Below are positions 1-5,773 of a stretch of DNA of 6,745 bases, one piece after another; position 1 is the first letter of the stretch; each line of letters opens with the position of its first letter. The position numbers and the translations under genes are program-made. A model generated the notes under the pieces. That model was not told where the DNA came from, searched no databases, and was given only the letters and a program-made list of their open reading frames with translations. This DNA comes from Chryseobacterium sp. (GTDB lineage: Bacteria > Bacteroidota > Bacteroidia > Flavobacteriales > Weeksellaceae): assembly GCA_003852805.1 (NCBI GenBank), contig RDDY01000180.1, positions 1 through 6,745 on the forward strand, written 5' to 3'.

Positions 1-71
1 TCGCCGCTCTCTTTGCAAGAATGAAATGAGAGCGCTACCGTAATGATCATCGCCAATTCAATTTTCCTCAT
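1..71 (-). CDS. 5' end of a putative lipoprotein (cut by the window edge)
   Basis: Only the first 23 codons are visible; the frame runs open off the left edge. Translation from the ATG at 71-69 gives a textbook lipoprotein leader: a basic start (MRKIE), a hydrophobic core (LAMIITVALSF) and a cysteine at residue 19 in the context FHSC, followed by KESG. The lipobox is loose, but Bacteroidota lipoboxes often are. The same frame is open further upstream to an ATG at 149-147, which has an AGGA six bases before it. That start would put 26 extra residues before the signal peptide, so the 71 start is preferred on protein grounds. The gene lies downstream of yifB on the same strand. Its function cannot be told from this fragment. 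Confidence 0.5.
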   Translation of the reverse strand, partial: MRKIELAMIITVALSFHSCKESG

Positions 72-175
72 CTGGATTATGTTTAAATAGAACCCGATCA
101 CCGTTTTAAGAGGCGATATTATAGCCGAAACAATATTAGCCACACTCATTTAAATTCCTGGCACAACGCGCGATA

Positions 176-1708
176 CTACGCATTCCAAAACTCCCTGTCC
201 AGACTTCTGTATTGTATCGCTTCCGAGATGTGCGCACTGTTAATGGAATCTTCTCCATCCAGGTCTGCGATGGTGCGCGCTACTTTCAGGATGCGGTCGT
301 ACGCGCGGGCGGAAAGACCCAATTTTTCCATCGCGGTTTTGATGAGCGCTTGAGAGGTTGCGTCCAGCTCACAGTATTTTTCAATTTCTCTCGGACCCAT
401 CTGCGCGTTGTAATTGATGGTGCCATCTGCATAACGATGGGTCTGCCGTTCTCGGGCGCGCATTACGCGGTCGCGGATGTGGCTGCTCTCTTCGCCCTTG
501 CGGCGGTCGGTCAATTGGTCGAATTCCACCTTTTGAACTTCGATATGAATGTCGATGCGGTCCAGCAACGGTCCCGACAATTTGTTCATGTACCGTTGCA
601 TCTCCTGCGCAGAAGAGGTATTGTTGGGGTCGTCGGGGAAATAGCCGGACGGGCTAGGGTTCATGCTGGCCACCAACATAAAACTGGCGGGATAGGCCAC
701 TGTGAAGCGCGCACGCGATATGGTAACCTCGCGATCCTCCAACGGCTGACGCATTACCTCCAGCACCGTTCGTTTGAATTCGGGCATTTCGTCCAAGAAC
801 AGTACACCGTTGTGCGCCAAAGAAATCTCGCCGGGCTGCGGATAACTGCCGCCTCCCACGAGCGCAACATCTGAAATGGTATGGTGCGGCGAGCGAAACG
901 GCCGAACGGTCATGAGCGAAGTCTCCGCGCCCATCTTTCCCGCTACGGAGTGTATCTTGGTGGTTTCCAAAGCTTCGCGCAAAGTAAGCGGCGGCAGAAT
1001 GCCCGGGATGCGCTTGGCCAGCATCGTCTTGCCGCTGCCGGGCGGCCCGATCAAGATGATGTTGTGCCCGCCTGCCGCCGCTACTTCCATAGCGCGCTTG
1101 GCGGTTTCCTGTCCTTTCACTTCAGAGAAATCAAACGGGAAATCGTAGATCTTGTCTTGGAATTCTTTGCGGGTGTCTATCACGGTGCGCTCCAGCGGCT
1201 CGCCACGGTCGAAGAAACCGATGACCTCGCTGATGTTTTCCACACCGTAAACCTCCAGATTATTGACAATGGCGGCTTCGCGGGTGTTTTGTTTGGGCAG
1301 GATGATTCCTTTGAAGCCTTCCTCGCGCGCTTGTATGGCGATGGGCAAAACTCCGCGGATGGGTTGCAGACCGCCGTCCAGCGAGAGTTCACCCATGATG
1401 ATATAATCCTGCAAGCCGTCGGCCTTAATCAGATTGTCCGCCGCTAAAATTCCCATAGCGATGGTTAAGTCATAGGCCGAACCTTCTTTCCGCAAATCGG
1501 CGGGCGCCATATTGATTGTGATCTTCTTACCGGGCAATTTGTACCCGACATTTTTCAGAGCCGCAGAGATGCGGTGGCTACTTTCCTTAATGGCATTATC
1601 GGGCAAGCCCACCAAATGATAACCGATGCCTGTATCGATATTGACCTCCACCGTAATGGTCTGAGCCGTGACACCCTGGATGGCGCTTCCGTAAACTTTT
1701 ACCAACAT
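176..1708 (-). CDS. yifB: YifB/ComM family Mg-chelatase-like AAA+ ATPase
   Basis: This is a full-length (510 aa) member of the YifB/ComM family. ComM proteins are hexameric AAA+ helicases that help integrate incoming DNA during natural transformation; the role in most Bacteroidota is untested. Residues 1-170 form the ChlI-like N-terminal domain (MLVKVYGSAIQG start, MAPADLRKEG at 67-76). The ATPase core has Walker A GPPGSGKT at 221-228, Walker B VLFLDE at 302-307, sensor-1 Asn350 in SMNPSPSGY, and the arginine-finger segment GPLLDRID around R384. The C-terminal Mg-chelatase domain carries SARAYDRILKVARTIADL at 466-483, the usual sensor-2 region. The MNPSPSGY loop has Ser where many relatives have Cys (MNPCPCGY); Ser forms occur elsewhere in the family. 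All key residues are present and the gene looks intact. It starts with ATG 66 nt after manC, with no clear Shine-Dalgarno. Confidence 0.96.
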   Translation of the reverse strand: MLVKVYGSAIQGVTAQTITVEVNIDTGIGYHLVGLPDNAIKESSHRISAALKNVGYKLPGKKITINMAPADLRKEGSAYDLTIAMGILAADNLIKADGLQDYIIMGELSLDGGLQPIRGVLPIAIQAREEGFKGIILPKQNTREAAIVNNLEVYGVENISEVIGFFDRGEPLERTVIDTRKEFQDKIYDFPFDFSEVKGQETAKRAMEVAAAGGHNIILIGPPGSGKTMLAKRIPGILPPLTLREALETTKIHSVAGKMGAETSLMTVRPFRSPHHTISDVALVGGGSYPQPGEISLAHNGVLFLDEMPEFKRTVLEVMRQPLEDREVTISRARFTVAYPASFMLVASMNPSPSGYFPDDPNNTSSAQEMQRYMNKLSGPLLDRIDIHIEVQKVEFDQLTDRRKGEESSHIRDRVMRARERQTHRYADGTINYNAQMGPREIEKYCELDATSQALIKTAMEKLGLSARAYDRILKVARTIADLDGEDSINSAHISEAIQYRSLDREFWNA

Positions 1709-1755
1709 ATCGGGATGTTTCCCGTAAAAATAGCAATAAATCGTTTAGAAAGCGA

Positions 1756-1776
1756 GAAGCCGGTAAATACGGCTTC
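1756..1776 (-). terminator. Small hairpin at the manC stop codon, possible weak terminator
   Basis: A perfect 7-bp inverted repeat, GAAGCCG and CGGCTTC, is separated by a 7-nt loop (positions 1763-1769). On the minus strand its first arm begins inside the manC stop codon (TGA at 1777-1775), so it lies exactly where a 3' hairpin would. It is followed by TCGCTTTCT, which is only mildly T-rich, so it is not a classical intrinsic terminator. It could instead stabilise the 3' end of the manC message or partly reduce read-through into yifB. The pairing is seen directly; the function is inferred. Confidence 0.35.
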
Positions 1777-2854
1777 AGACAAATTTTTCGCCTTTTTTTA
1801 TGGTGCGCAGATCGCTGACATATTCCTTGATGAGCTGGTCATTGGCGCGCGGGCAGACGATTAAGGCTTTGTCCGTATCTACCAAGATATAGTCTTGCAA
1901 GCCGTCTACAATTACCGCTTTATTGCGGTTTTTGATGTGGATGATGTTGCCCGACGAATTGTAATGCAGCAGATAACGGCCGTTGTCGGCATTCATTTCT
2001 TCGTCTTTCTCAGAATTCTCGTAGACCGACGTCCAAGTGCCCAAGTCGCTCCACCCCAGATCTGCGGGAATGACAAAGACATTTTCGGCCTTTTCCATTA
2101 TTCCGTTGTCGATGGAGACTTTGTTGACCTGAGGATAGATACGGTCGATACAGACCGCTTCCTCTGTCGTGTTGAACTTGCATTCCTCAAAACTCTGCTC
2201 CATTTCGGGCAGATATTTCTTGAAGCTTTCCACGATACACTTCGCGCTCCAGACAAATATTCCCGCATTCCACAGAAACTCACCCGACTCCAAGAAAGTC
2301 TTTGCGATTTCCAAGTCGGGTTTTTCGGTAAAAGTCTTGACCGCAGATATTTCTGAATCTCCTTGCACGAACTGAATGTAACCGTAGCCTGTCTCCGGAC
2401 GCGTGGGCGTGATGCCGATGGTTACCAAGATATCGTTCTTTGCCGCCTCGTCCAGCGCAAGATTTATTTTCTTTCGGAAAGTTTCCTCTTTTGTGACCAA
2501 ATGGTCTGACGGCGTTACCAAGATAACCGCATCGGGGTTGATGTCTTTTATCTTCTTCGCCATATACAGATTGCACGCCGCGGTATTCTTCATCATCGGC
2601 TCGCCCACAATATTTTCTGCGGGAAGCTCGGGGAGCTGCTGTGCTGCAACGGGCATGTGCTCTCTGCTGGTGATGACAAAGATGTTTTCGGGTTTTATGA
2701 GCGGACTTACTCTGTCAAAGGTCTGCTGAATCATGGTGCGACCGACACCCAGTATATCTTGAAACTGCTTCGGGAATTTAGAAGTACTCAATGGCCAAAA
2801 ACGGCTGCCTACGCCGCCTGCCATAATGACGCAGTAGTAATTGCTGTTGTTCAT
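1775..2854 (-). CDS. manC: Mannose-1-phosphate guanylyltransferase (GDP-mannose synthesis)
   Basis: This cytoplasmic enzyme makes GDP-mannose from mannose-1-phosphate and GTP, the precursor of mannose, fucose and related sugars in surface glycans. The 359-residue protein is the short form, with the nucleotidyltransferase fold but no C-terminal phosphomannose isomerase domain, as is common in Bacteroidota. Visible motifs are the pyrophosphorylase signature AGGVGSRFWPLS (12-23) with KFPKQF behind it, TPSDH (114-118), ETGYGYI (154-160), FTEKP (175-179), WNAGIFVW (195-202), SIDNGIMEKA (247-256) and DLGWSDLGTW (265-274). SIDN replaces the more usual SIDY. The chosen start, ATG at 2854-2852, overlaps the sprT stop as ATGA and puts the fold at the usual distance from the N terminus. 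A nine-codon longer frame would need a TTG at 2881 inside sprT and is not favoured. Confidence 0.95.
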   Translation of the reverse strand: MNNSNYYCVIMAGGVGSRFWPLSTSKFPKQFQDILGVGRTMIQQTFDRVSPLIKPENIFVITSREHMPVAAQQLPELPAENIVGEPMMKNTAACNLYMAKKIKDINPDAVILVTPSDHLVTKEETFRKKINLALDEAAKNDILVTIGITPTRPETGYGYIQFVQGDSEISAVKTFTEKPDLEIAKTFLESGEFLWNAGIFVWSAKCIVESFKKYLPEMEQSFEECKFNTTEEAVCIDRIYPQVNKVSIDNGIMEKAENVFVIPADLGWSDLGTWTSVYENSEKDEEMNADNGRYLLHYNSSGNIIHIKNRNKAVIVDGLQDYILVDTDKALIVCPRANDQLIKEYVSDLRTIKKGEKFV

Positions 2855-3435
2855 TCGGTATGTTTTGCCACGCGCGTACAAGCCTTGAAATAGTAGGAAA
2901 CCCCTGTACGCAGGTGTTTACAAATATAGCGTTTTTTGAGGCGTTGCTGCATGTGGTAAGGCTCATCACGAAACAGGAAAGTGCTGCCCTCGGGCAGGTC
3001 TTCCAAGAAAAAATTGCCGTCGCTTTCCTGAAAATAACGGACGATATCGGGATTGGAAACGTAATTTGCTTTAGGCGCTGCGGCATACACCAAAACCAAC
3101 GGACGGAAGTCTTCTTGGTAGATTTCCAAGCTTTCCAAAAGCAGTTTTTTGTAAGCTTCTTTCCATTCGCTACCGTGCGGCCGGATGCGCTTTTTGGTGG
3201 ACGTGAAAGCTATAAGATGAGCAATCTCATGCGTAAGCACAAAAAAGAATAATTGCGGCGCAAGGTCACCGTTGACGGAAATGGAATGGCTGCCGTCAAA
3301 CTCTGCGCGGTAATCACCGAGTTTGCTCTCGCGCGCTTTGGTGATGCGCACGGCGCAGCGGTAGGGTTTCAGCCAATTGCGTATAAAGCCGATGGCTCCC
3401 TCGGGCATATGTTTTTCGAGAAGTTGTGTGGTCAA
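2851..3435 (-). CDS. SprT-like zinc metalloprotein with decayed zinc ribbon
   Basis: This 194-residue SprT-like protein shares the zinc-metallopeptidase core known from Spartan/Wss1-type proteases, which degrade proteins crosslinked to DNA. The cellular role of the bacterial members is poorly known. The active site is complete: HEIAH at 69-73 supplies two His ligands and the catalytic Glu70, and RPHGSEW at 85-91 supplies the likely third ligand His87. The C terminus normally carries a four-Cys zinc ribbon. Here the equivalent region (RYICKHLRTGVSYYFKACTRV, split around 170-189) keeps only Cys172 and Cys186, so a normal zinc ribbon is unlikely. The start is a TTG at 3435-3433, three bases after the tolC stop. 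No ATG is in frame until codon 10 (3408), which would remove the conserved start of the domain (QLLEKHMPEGAI). The stop overlaps the manC start by four bases (ATGA). Confidence 0.88.
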   Translation of the reverse strand: MTTQLLEKHMPEGAIGFIRNWLKPYRCAVRITKARESKLGDYRAEFDGSHSISVNGDLAPQLFFFVLTHEIAHLIAFTSTKKRIRPHGSEWKEAYKKLLLESLEIYQEDFRPLVLVYAAAPKANYVSNPDIVRYFQESDGNFFLEDLPEGSTFLFRDEPYHMQQRLKKRYICKHLRTGVSYYFKACTRVAKHTE

Positions 3436-3438
3436 TGT

Positions 3439-4752
3439 CTATAAACTTAATGGGATTCCTTGGTAGAAATTCAAAAGTTTAACGCTGAAAAGATAATTAT
3501 ATTTTGCCTGAGCCACAGAGCTTTGGGCGTTTACCAGATTATTCCGCGCCAAGTCCAAATCATAAACCGTAGAGCGGCCTGCGGCGTAGCTTTTCTCGGC
3601 AAAGTCCAGCGCGAGGCGACTGCTTTCTTCGGCTTCCAACGCGGTTCTGTACGCCTCATAATTGGCGTTGGCATCGAAGAGTGCAAGCTGCACATTCTCG
3701 CGCAACTGCTGTTTCTCAGATTCCAGACCTACGCGCTGCTGCGCTTCGGCAATTTTGGATTGCTCTACCTGCAAGCGCGTGATCCCTTTATTGAAAATCG
3801 GGATGTTTGCATTAAGGCCCAATTGCTGTGAGAAGTTGTCTTTGTATTGGTTGTAAAACGGCTGATCTCCGCCGTAAGCCAGCGACTTAAAATAAAAGCT
3901 TCCGAAGCCGGCATTGGCCGTAACTGTGGGCCAAAATAAAGTTTCGGTTACTTTTATCTGCTGTTCTGCCGCACGAATGCGCGCCGTTGCCGCTTTTATC
4001 TGAGGCTGGGTTTCATAAGCCGCCTCAATGGCTGCTTCGTGGGAAAGCGGCTGATCGGGCAGTTCGTCAATTACCACATCTTCCACATCAAAGTCTCGGT
4101 AATCGGGCAGGCGAAGCAATTGCGCCAAAGCAAACAAAGAACGCTCGGTATTTATCTCTGCCTTTTGCAAATTCAGACGTTCGCGCGCCCATGTGGCTTG
4201 GGCTTCGTATTGGGAAGTGAGCGGCGTGGTGCCCGCCTCGGTGGTGATTTTGGCGCGGCGGAAAAGTTGCTCGGCGTTGTCGGCGGCACTTTTTGCAATG
4301 GCGGCAATCTCGCGGTTGAGCAAGACATTCAGATACTGTTGGGCAATTTGCAGCGCAATGTTGTTCTTGACGGTCTCGGTGTCGTATACGCTTGCTTCTA
4401 CATCGAACTCGGTTTTGCGGACGGTTTTCTCCAGTCGCCCGTTGTTGAAAACCAAAATATTTGCGCCGATGCCTGTGTTGTTGTTGAAATTGTCATTTCG
4501 GCGAATGGTCCCAAAAACATCCTGAGACTGACCAAAGTTGGCCGAATTGCTGAGGGTGGCAGAAACGCTCGGCAGATAATCGCGCTTGGCGATATCCAAA
4601 TTCTTCTCCTGCAGTTGACGGTTAAAATCGCTTTGTATCACTTGCAGGTTGTTCTTCATTGCATAAACCACGCACTCGCGCAACGACCATTTTTTTTGAG
4701 CATGCAGACCCAGAACGGCCAAACCGAAGAACAGTGAACAAAGTTTTTTCAT
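3439..4752 (-). CDS. TolC-family outer-membrane channel protein
   Basis: This is a full-length (437 aa) TolC-family protein, the trimeric outer-membrane channel used by tripartite efflux and type I secretion systems. A signal peptide (MKKLCSLFFGLAVLGLHA) is followed by a probable cut after Ala18. The mature protein shows the family's internal twofold repeat. Each half starts with a helix (WSLRECVVYAMKNN at 22-35; LSHEAAIEAAYETQP at 236-250). Each then has a pair of outer-membrane strands (60-74 and 93-105; 274-287 and 311-323) and long coiled-coil helices. The repeats can be aligned by eye at ANILVFNNG (98-106) and ANIPIFNKG (315-323). No membrane-fusion protein, RND pump or ABC transporter gene lies beside it in the window, so the substrate is unknown. 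The gene starts with ATG after a 41-nt gap and ends three bases before sprT. Confidence 0.93.
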   Translation of the reverse strand: MKKLCSLFFGLAVLGLHAQKKWSLRECVVYAMKNNLQVIQSDFNRQLQEKNLDIAKRDYLPSVSATLSNSANFGQSQDVFGTIRRNDNFNNNTGIGANILVFNNGRLEKTVRKTEFDVEASVYDTETVKNNIALQIAQQYLNVLLNREIAAIAKSAADNAEQLFRRAKITTEAGTTPLTSQYEAQATWARERLNLQKAEINTERSLFALAQLLRLPDYRDFDVEDVVIDELPDQPLSHEAAIEAAYETQPQIKAATARIRAAEQQIKVTETLFWPTVTANAGFGSFYFKSLAYGGDQPFYNQYKDNFSQQLGLNANIPIFNKGITRLQVEQSKIAEAQQRVGLESEKQQLRENVQLALFDANANYEAYRTALEAEESSRLALDFAEKSYAAGRSTVYDLDLARNNLVNAQSSVAQAKYNYLFSVKLLNFYQGIPLSL

Positions 4753-4793
4753 ACCGAGAGCTTTATTGATTAGACCCGAAAAGTACCGGATTG

Positions 4794-5192
4794 TTACAGA
4801 CCCTCAGTGGCTTTGCGCAATTCATTGATGCGCGAAATAACAGGCATGGCAAAGATACCGCTTATGTGCAGGTACTTTTCATAGAAAATTTTTGCTTTAT
4901 GCCCGTCTTCCCATTTGCGGTTTTGCTTATAATGGTAGAAGAACAGGTTGCCCAGCATTTCATAATAATCCGCGTGGTTTTTCTGTTCCAATGCATCGAC
5001 CTTGGAAGAGATTTCGTCCGCAGACAAAGCGCGGAGCTCAGAGAAATCGATTTTAAAGATATCTTTCATCAGACTGTCAAAATCCAATTCCTTTTGCATC
5101 AGGCTTTCTTCGGGCTTGCCCAACAATAGTTTTTCAAGCGCCTGAGACAGTTGGCGCACCAGCCGCAGAGTGAAGTCTTTATCTTGTATCAT
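4794..5192 (-). CDS. Small helical protein of unknown function, DUF6483-like
   Basis: This 132-residue soluble protein has no signal peptide and no membrane segment. It is predicted to be almost entirely helical from its Leu/Lys/Glu pattern. The start (MIQDKDFTLRLVRQLSQALEKLLLGK, residues 1-26) resembles the opening of DUF6483 proteins, which also begin with a short D-[FY]-x-[LM]-R-x-[IVL] segment and an amphipathic helix. The later part (ADYYEMLGNLFFYHY at 74-88 and KAKIFYEKYL at 99-108) looks like a single TPR-like helix pair, again as in that family. The family has no established function, and the match is from memory of its pattern only. The gene begins two bases after the pentapeptide-protein stop, so the two are almost certainly co-translated from one message. 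It has no visible catalytic motif and contains no Cys. Confidence 0.75.
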   Translation of the reverse strand: MIQDKDFTLRLVRQLSQALEKLLLGKPEESLMQKELDFDSLMKDIFKIDFSELRALSADEISSKVDALEQKNHADYYEMLGNLFFYHYKQNRKWEDGHKAKIFYEKYLHISGIFAMPVISRINELRKATEGL

Positions 5193-5194
5193 AT

Positions 5195-5773
5195 TCAGTC
5201 GATTTTAATTTCGTATTTAGTCAAAAGGCCGCCGAGACCGTCTGCAGAAAAACGGGCGTTTTTCAGTCGGTTTTTATCGGGATCGATCTCATATCCGAGC
5301 GCCGACCTGAAATCTGCTTTCTCCAAATTACAGGCGACAAATACCGCTCCGTCAAGGCGGGCAGAAGTGAATACGGCCGCGGAGAGATTGCAATCGGTAA
5401 AATCTGCCTGAAGCAAAGAACAGCCCTTGAACGAAGTCTTTCGCAGATCTTTTCCCGATAAGACGGAATAATCCAACCGACAGTTATCAAAGTTCGCTTT
5501 AAATAAAAAGTCCCGGCAACCGGTAAAATCCAAACCAAGCATTTTGCAATCTGCAAAACGTACATTTTTCAGGGCGCAATCTGCCAAATCAACCGAAGTA
5601 AAATTGCAGTTGGAAAACTCGCAGTCGGTGAAAATGGTTTCGTGAAACGCACAATCGGAAAAGTCGCAATTGTCAAATCGGCAAAGATTGAATTCCGTCC
5701 CTTGCACTTCCGCGCTTACAAACGAAAGCTTGTTAAAATCCTGCTCCTCGTGGTACATTCTCATTTGCATCAT
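5195..5773 (-). CDS. Pentapeptide-repeat protein with a cysteine ladder
   Basis: This 192-residue protein is mostly tandem pentapeptides of the A(D/N)LXX type, which fold into a right-handed square beta-helix. The central F/L/M residue recurs every five positions from about 23 to 83. The register shifts by two around 84-94, and the pattern continues from 95 to 155. About 26 repeats are visible, or roughly six and a half coils. Cys often fills the small-residue position two before the centre (31, 36, 41, 51, 56, 66, 76, 86, then 98, 118, 128, 148). The tail after the repeats (YEIDPDKNRL at 161-170, then GLGGLLTKYEIKI) resembles the end of McbG/YjbI-type proteins. Some family members (Qnr, MfpA, McbG) protect DNA gyrase by DNA mimicry, but most have no known role. 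This one should not be called a resistance protein from sequence alone. The ATG directly follows the spmAB stop (TAAATG). Other in-frame ATGs lie at 5770, 5764 and 5758. Confidence 0.92.
   Translation of the reverse strand: MMQMRMYHEEQDFNKLSFVSAEVQGTEFNLCRFDNCDFSDCAFHETIFTDCEFSNCNFTSVDLADCALKNVRFADCKMLGLDFTGCRDFLFKANFDNCRLDYSVLSGKDLRKTSFKGCSLLQADFTDCNLSAAVFTSARLDGAVFVACNLEKADFRSALGYEIDPDKNRLKNARFSADGLGGLLTKYEIKID

Noticed and set aside
118..138. TATAAT (118-123) and TAATATTG (131-138), minus strand, as promoter for the left-edge gene
   Set aside because: Neither has a matching upstream element (no TTGACA-like or TTTG box at suitable spacing) in this AT-rich stretch, so chance is enough to explain them.
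212..1447. Plus-strand open frames opposite yifB
   Set aside because: They are antisense to a well-conserved AAA+ gene and their translations are His/Arg-rich without domain-like pattern, as expected for shadow frames.
1725..1732. TATTTTTA upstream of yifB as a Bacteroidota -7 element (TAnnTTTG)
   Set aside because: The final G is missing, there is no TTTG at the right distance upstream, and the implied leader would be only about 10 nt.
2855..2881. Nine-codon N-terminal extension of manC
   Set aside because: It would start with TTG inside sprT, and its residues are not part of the nucleotidyltransferase fold. The ATG at 2854 gives an ATGA overlap and a normal N terminus.
4039..4737. Long plus-strand open frame (232 codons) opposite tolC
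   Set aside because: It is fully antisense to a strongly supported TolC protein, has no recognisable domain, and its composition looks like the reverse reading of tolC codons.
4753..4793. TACTTTTC in the 41-nt gap as a tolC promoter
   Set aside because: It is one mismatch from TAnnTTTG, but no upstream -33 TTTG is present at normal spacing. It is possible but not supported enough to list.
5195..5773. Calling the pentapeptide protein a Qnr-type quinolone-resistance determinant
   Set aside because: It lacks recognisable Qnr loops and clear similarity beyond the repeat itself. Pentapeptide repeats alone do not imply gyrase protection.
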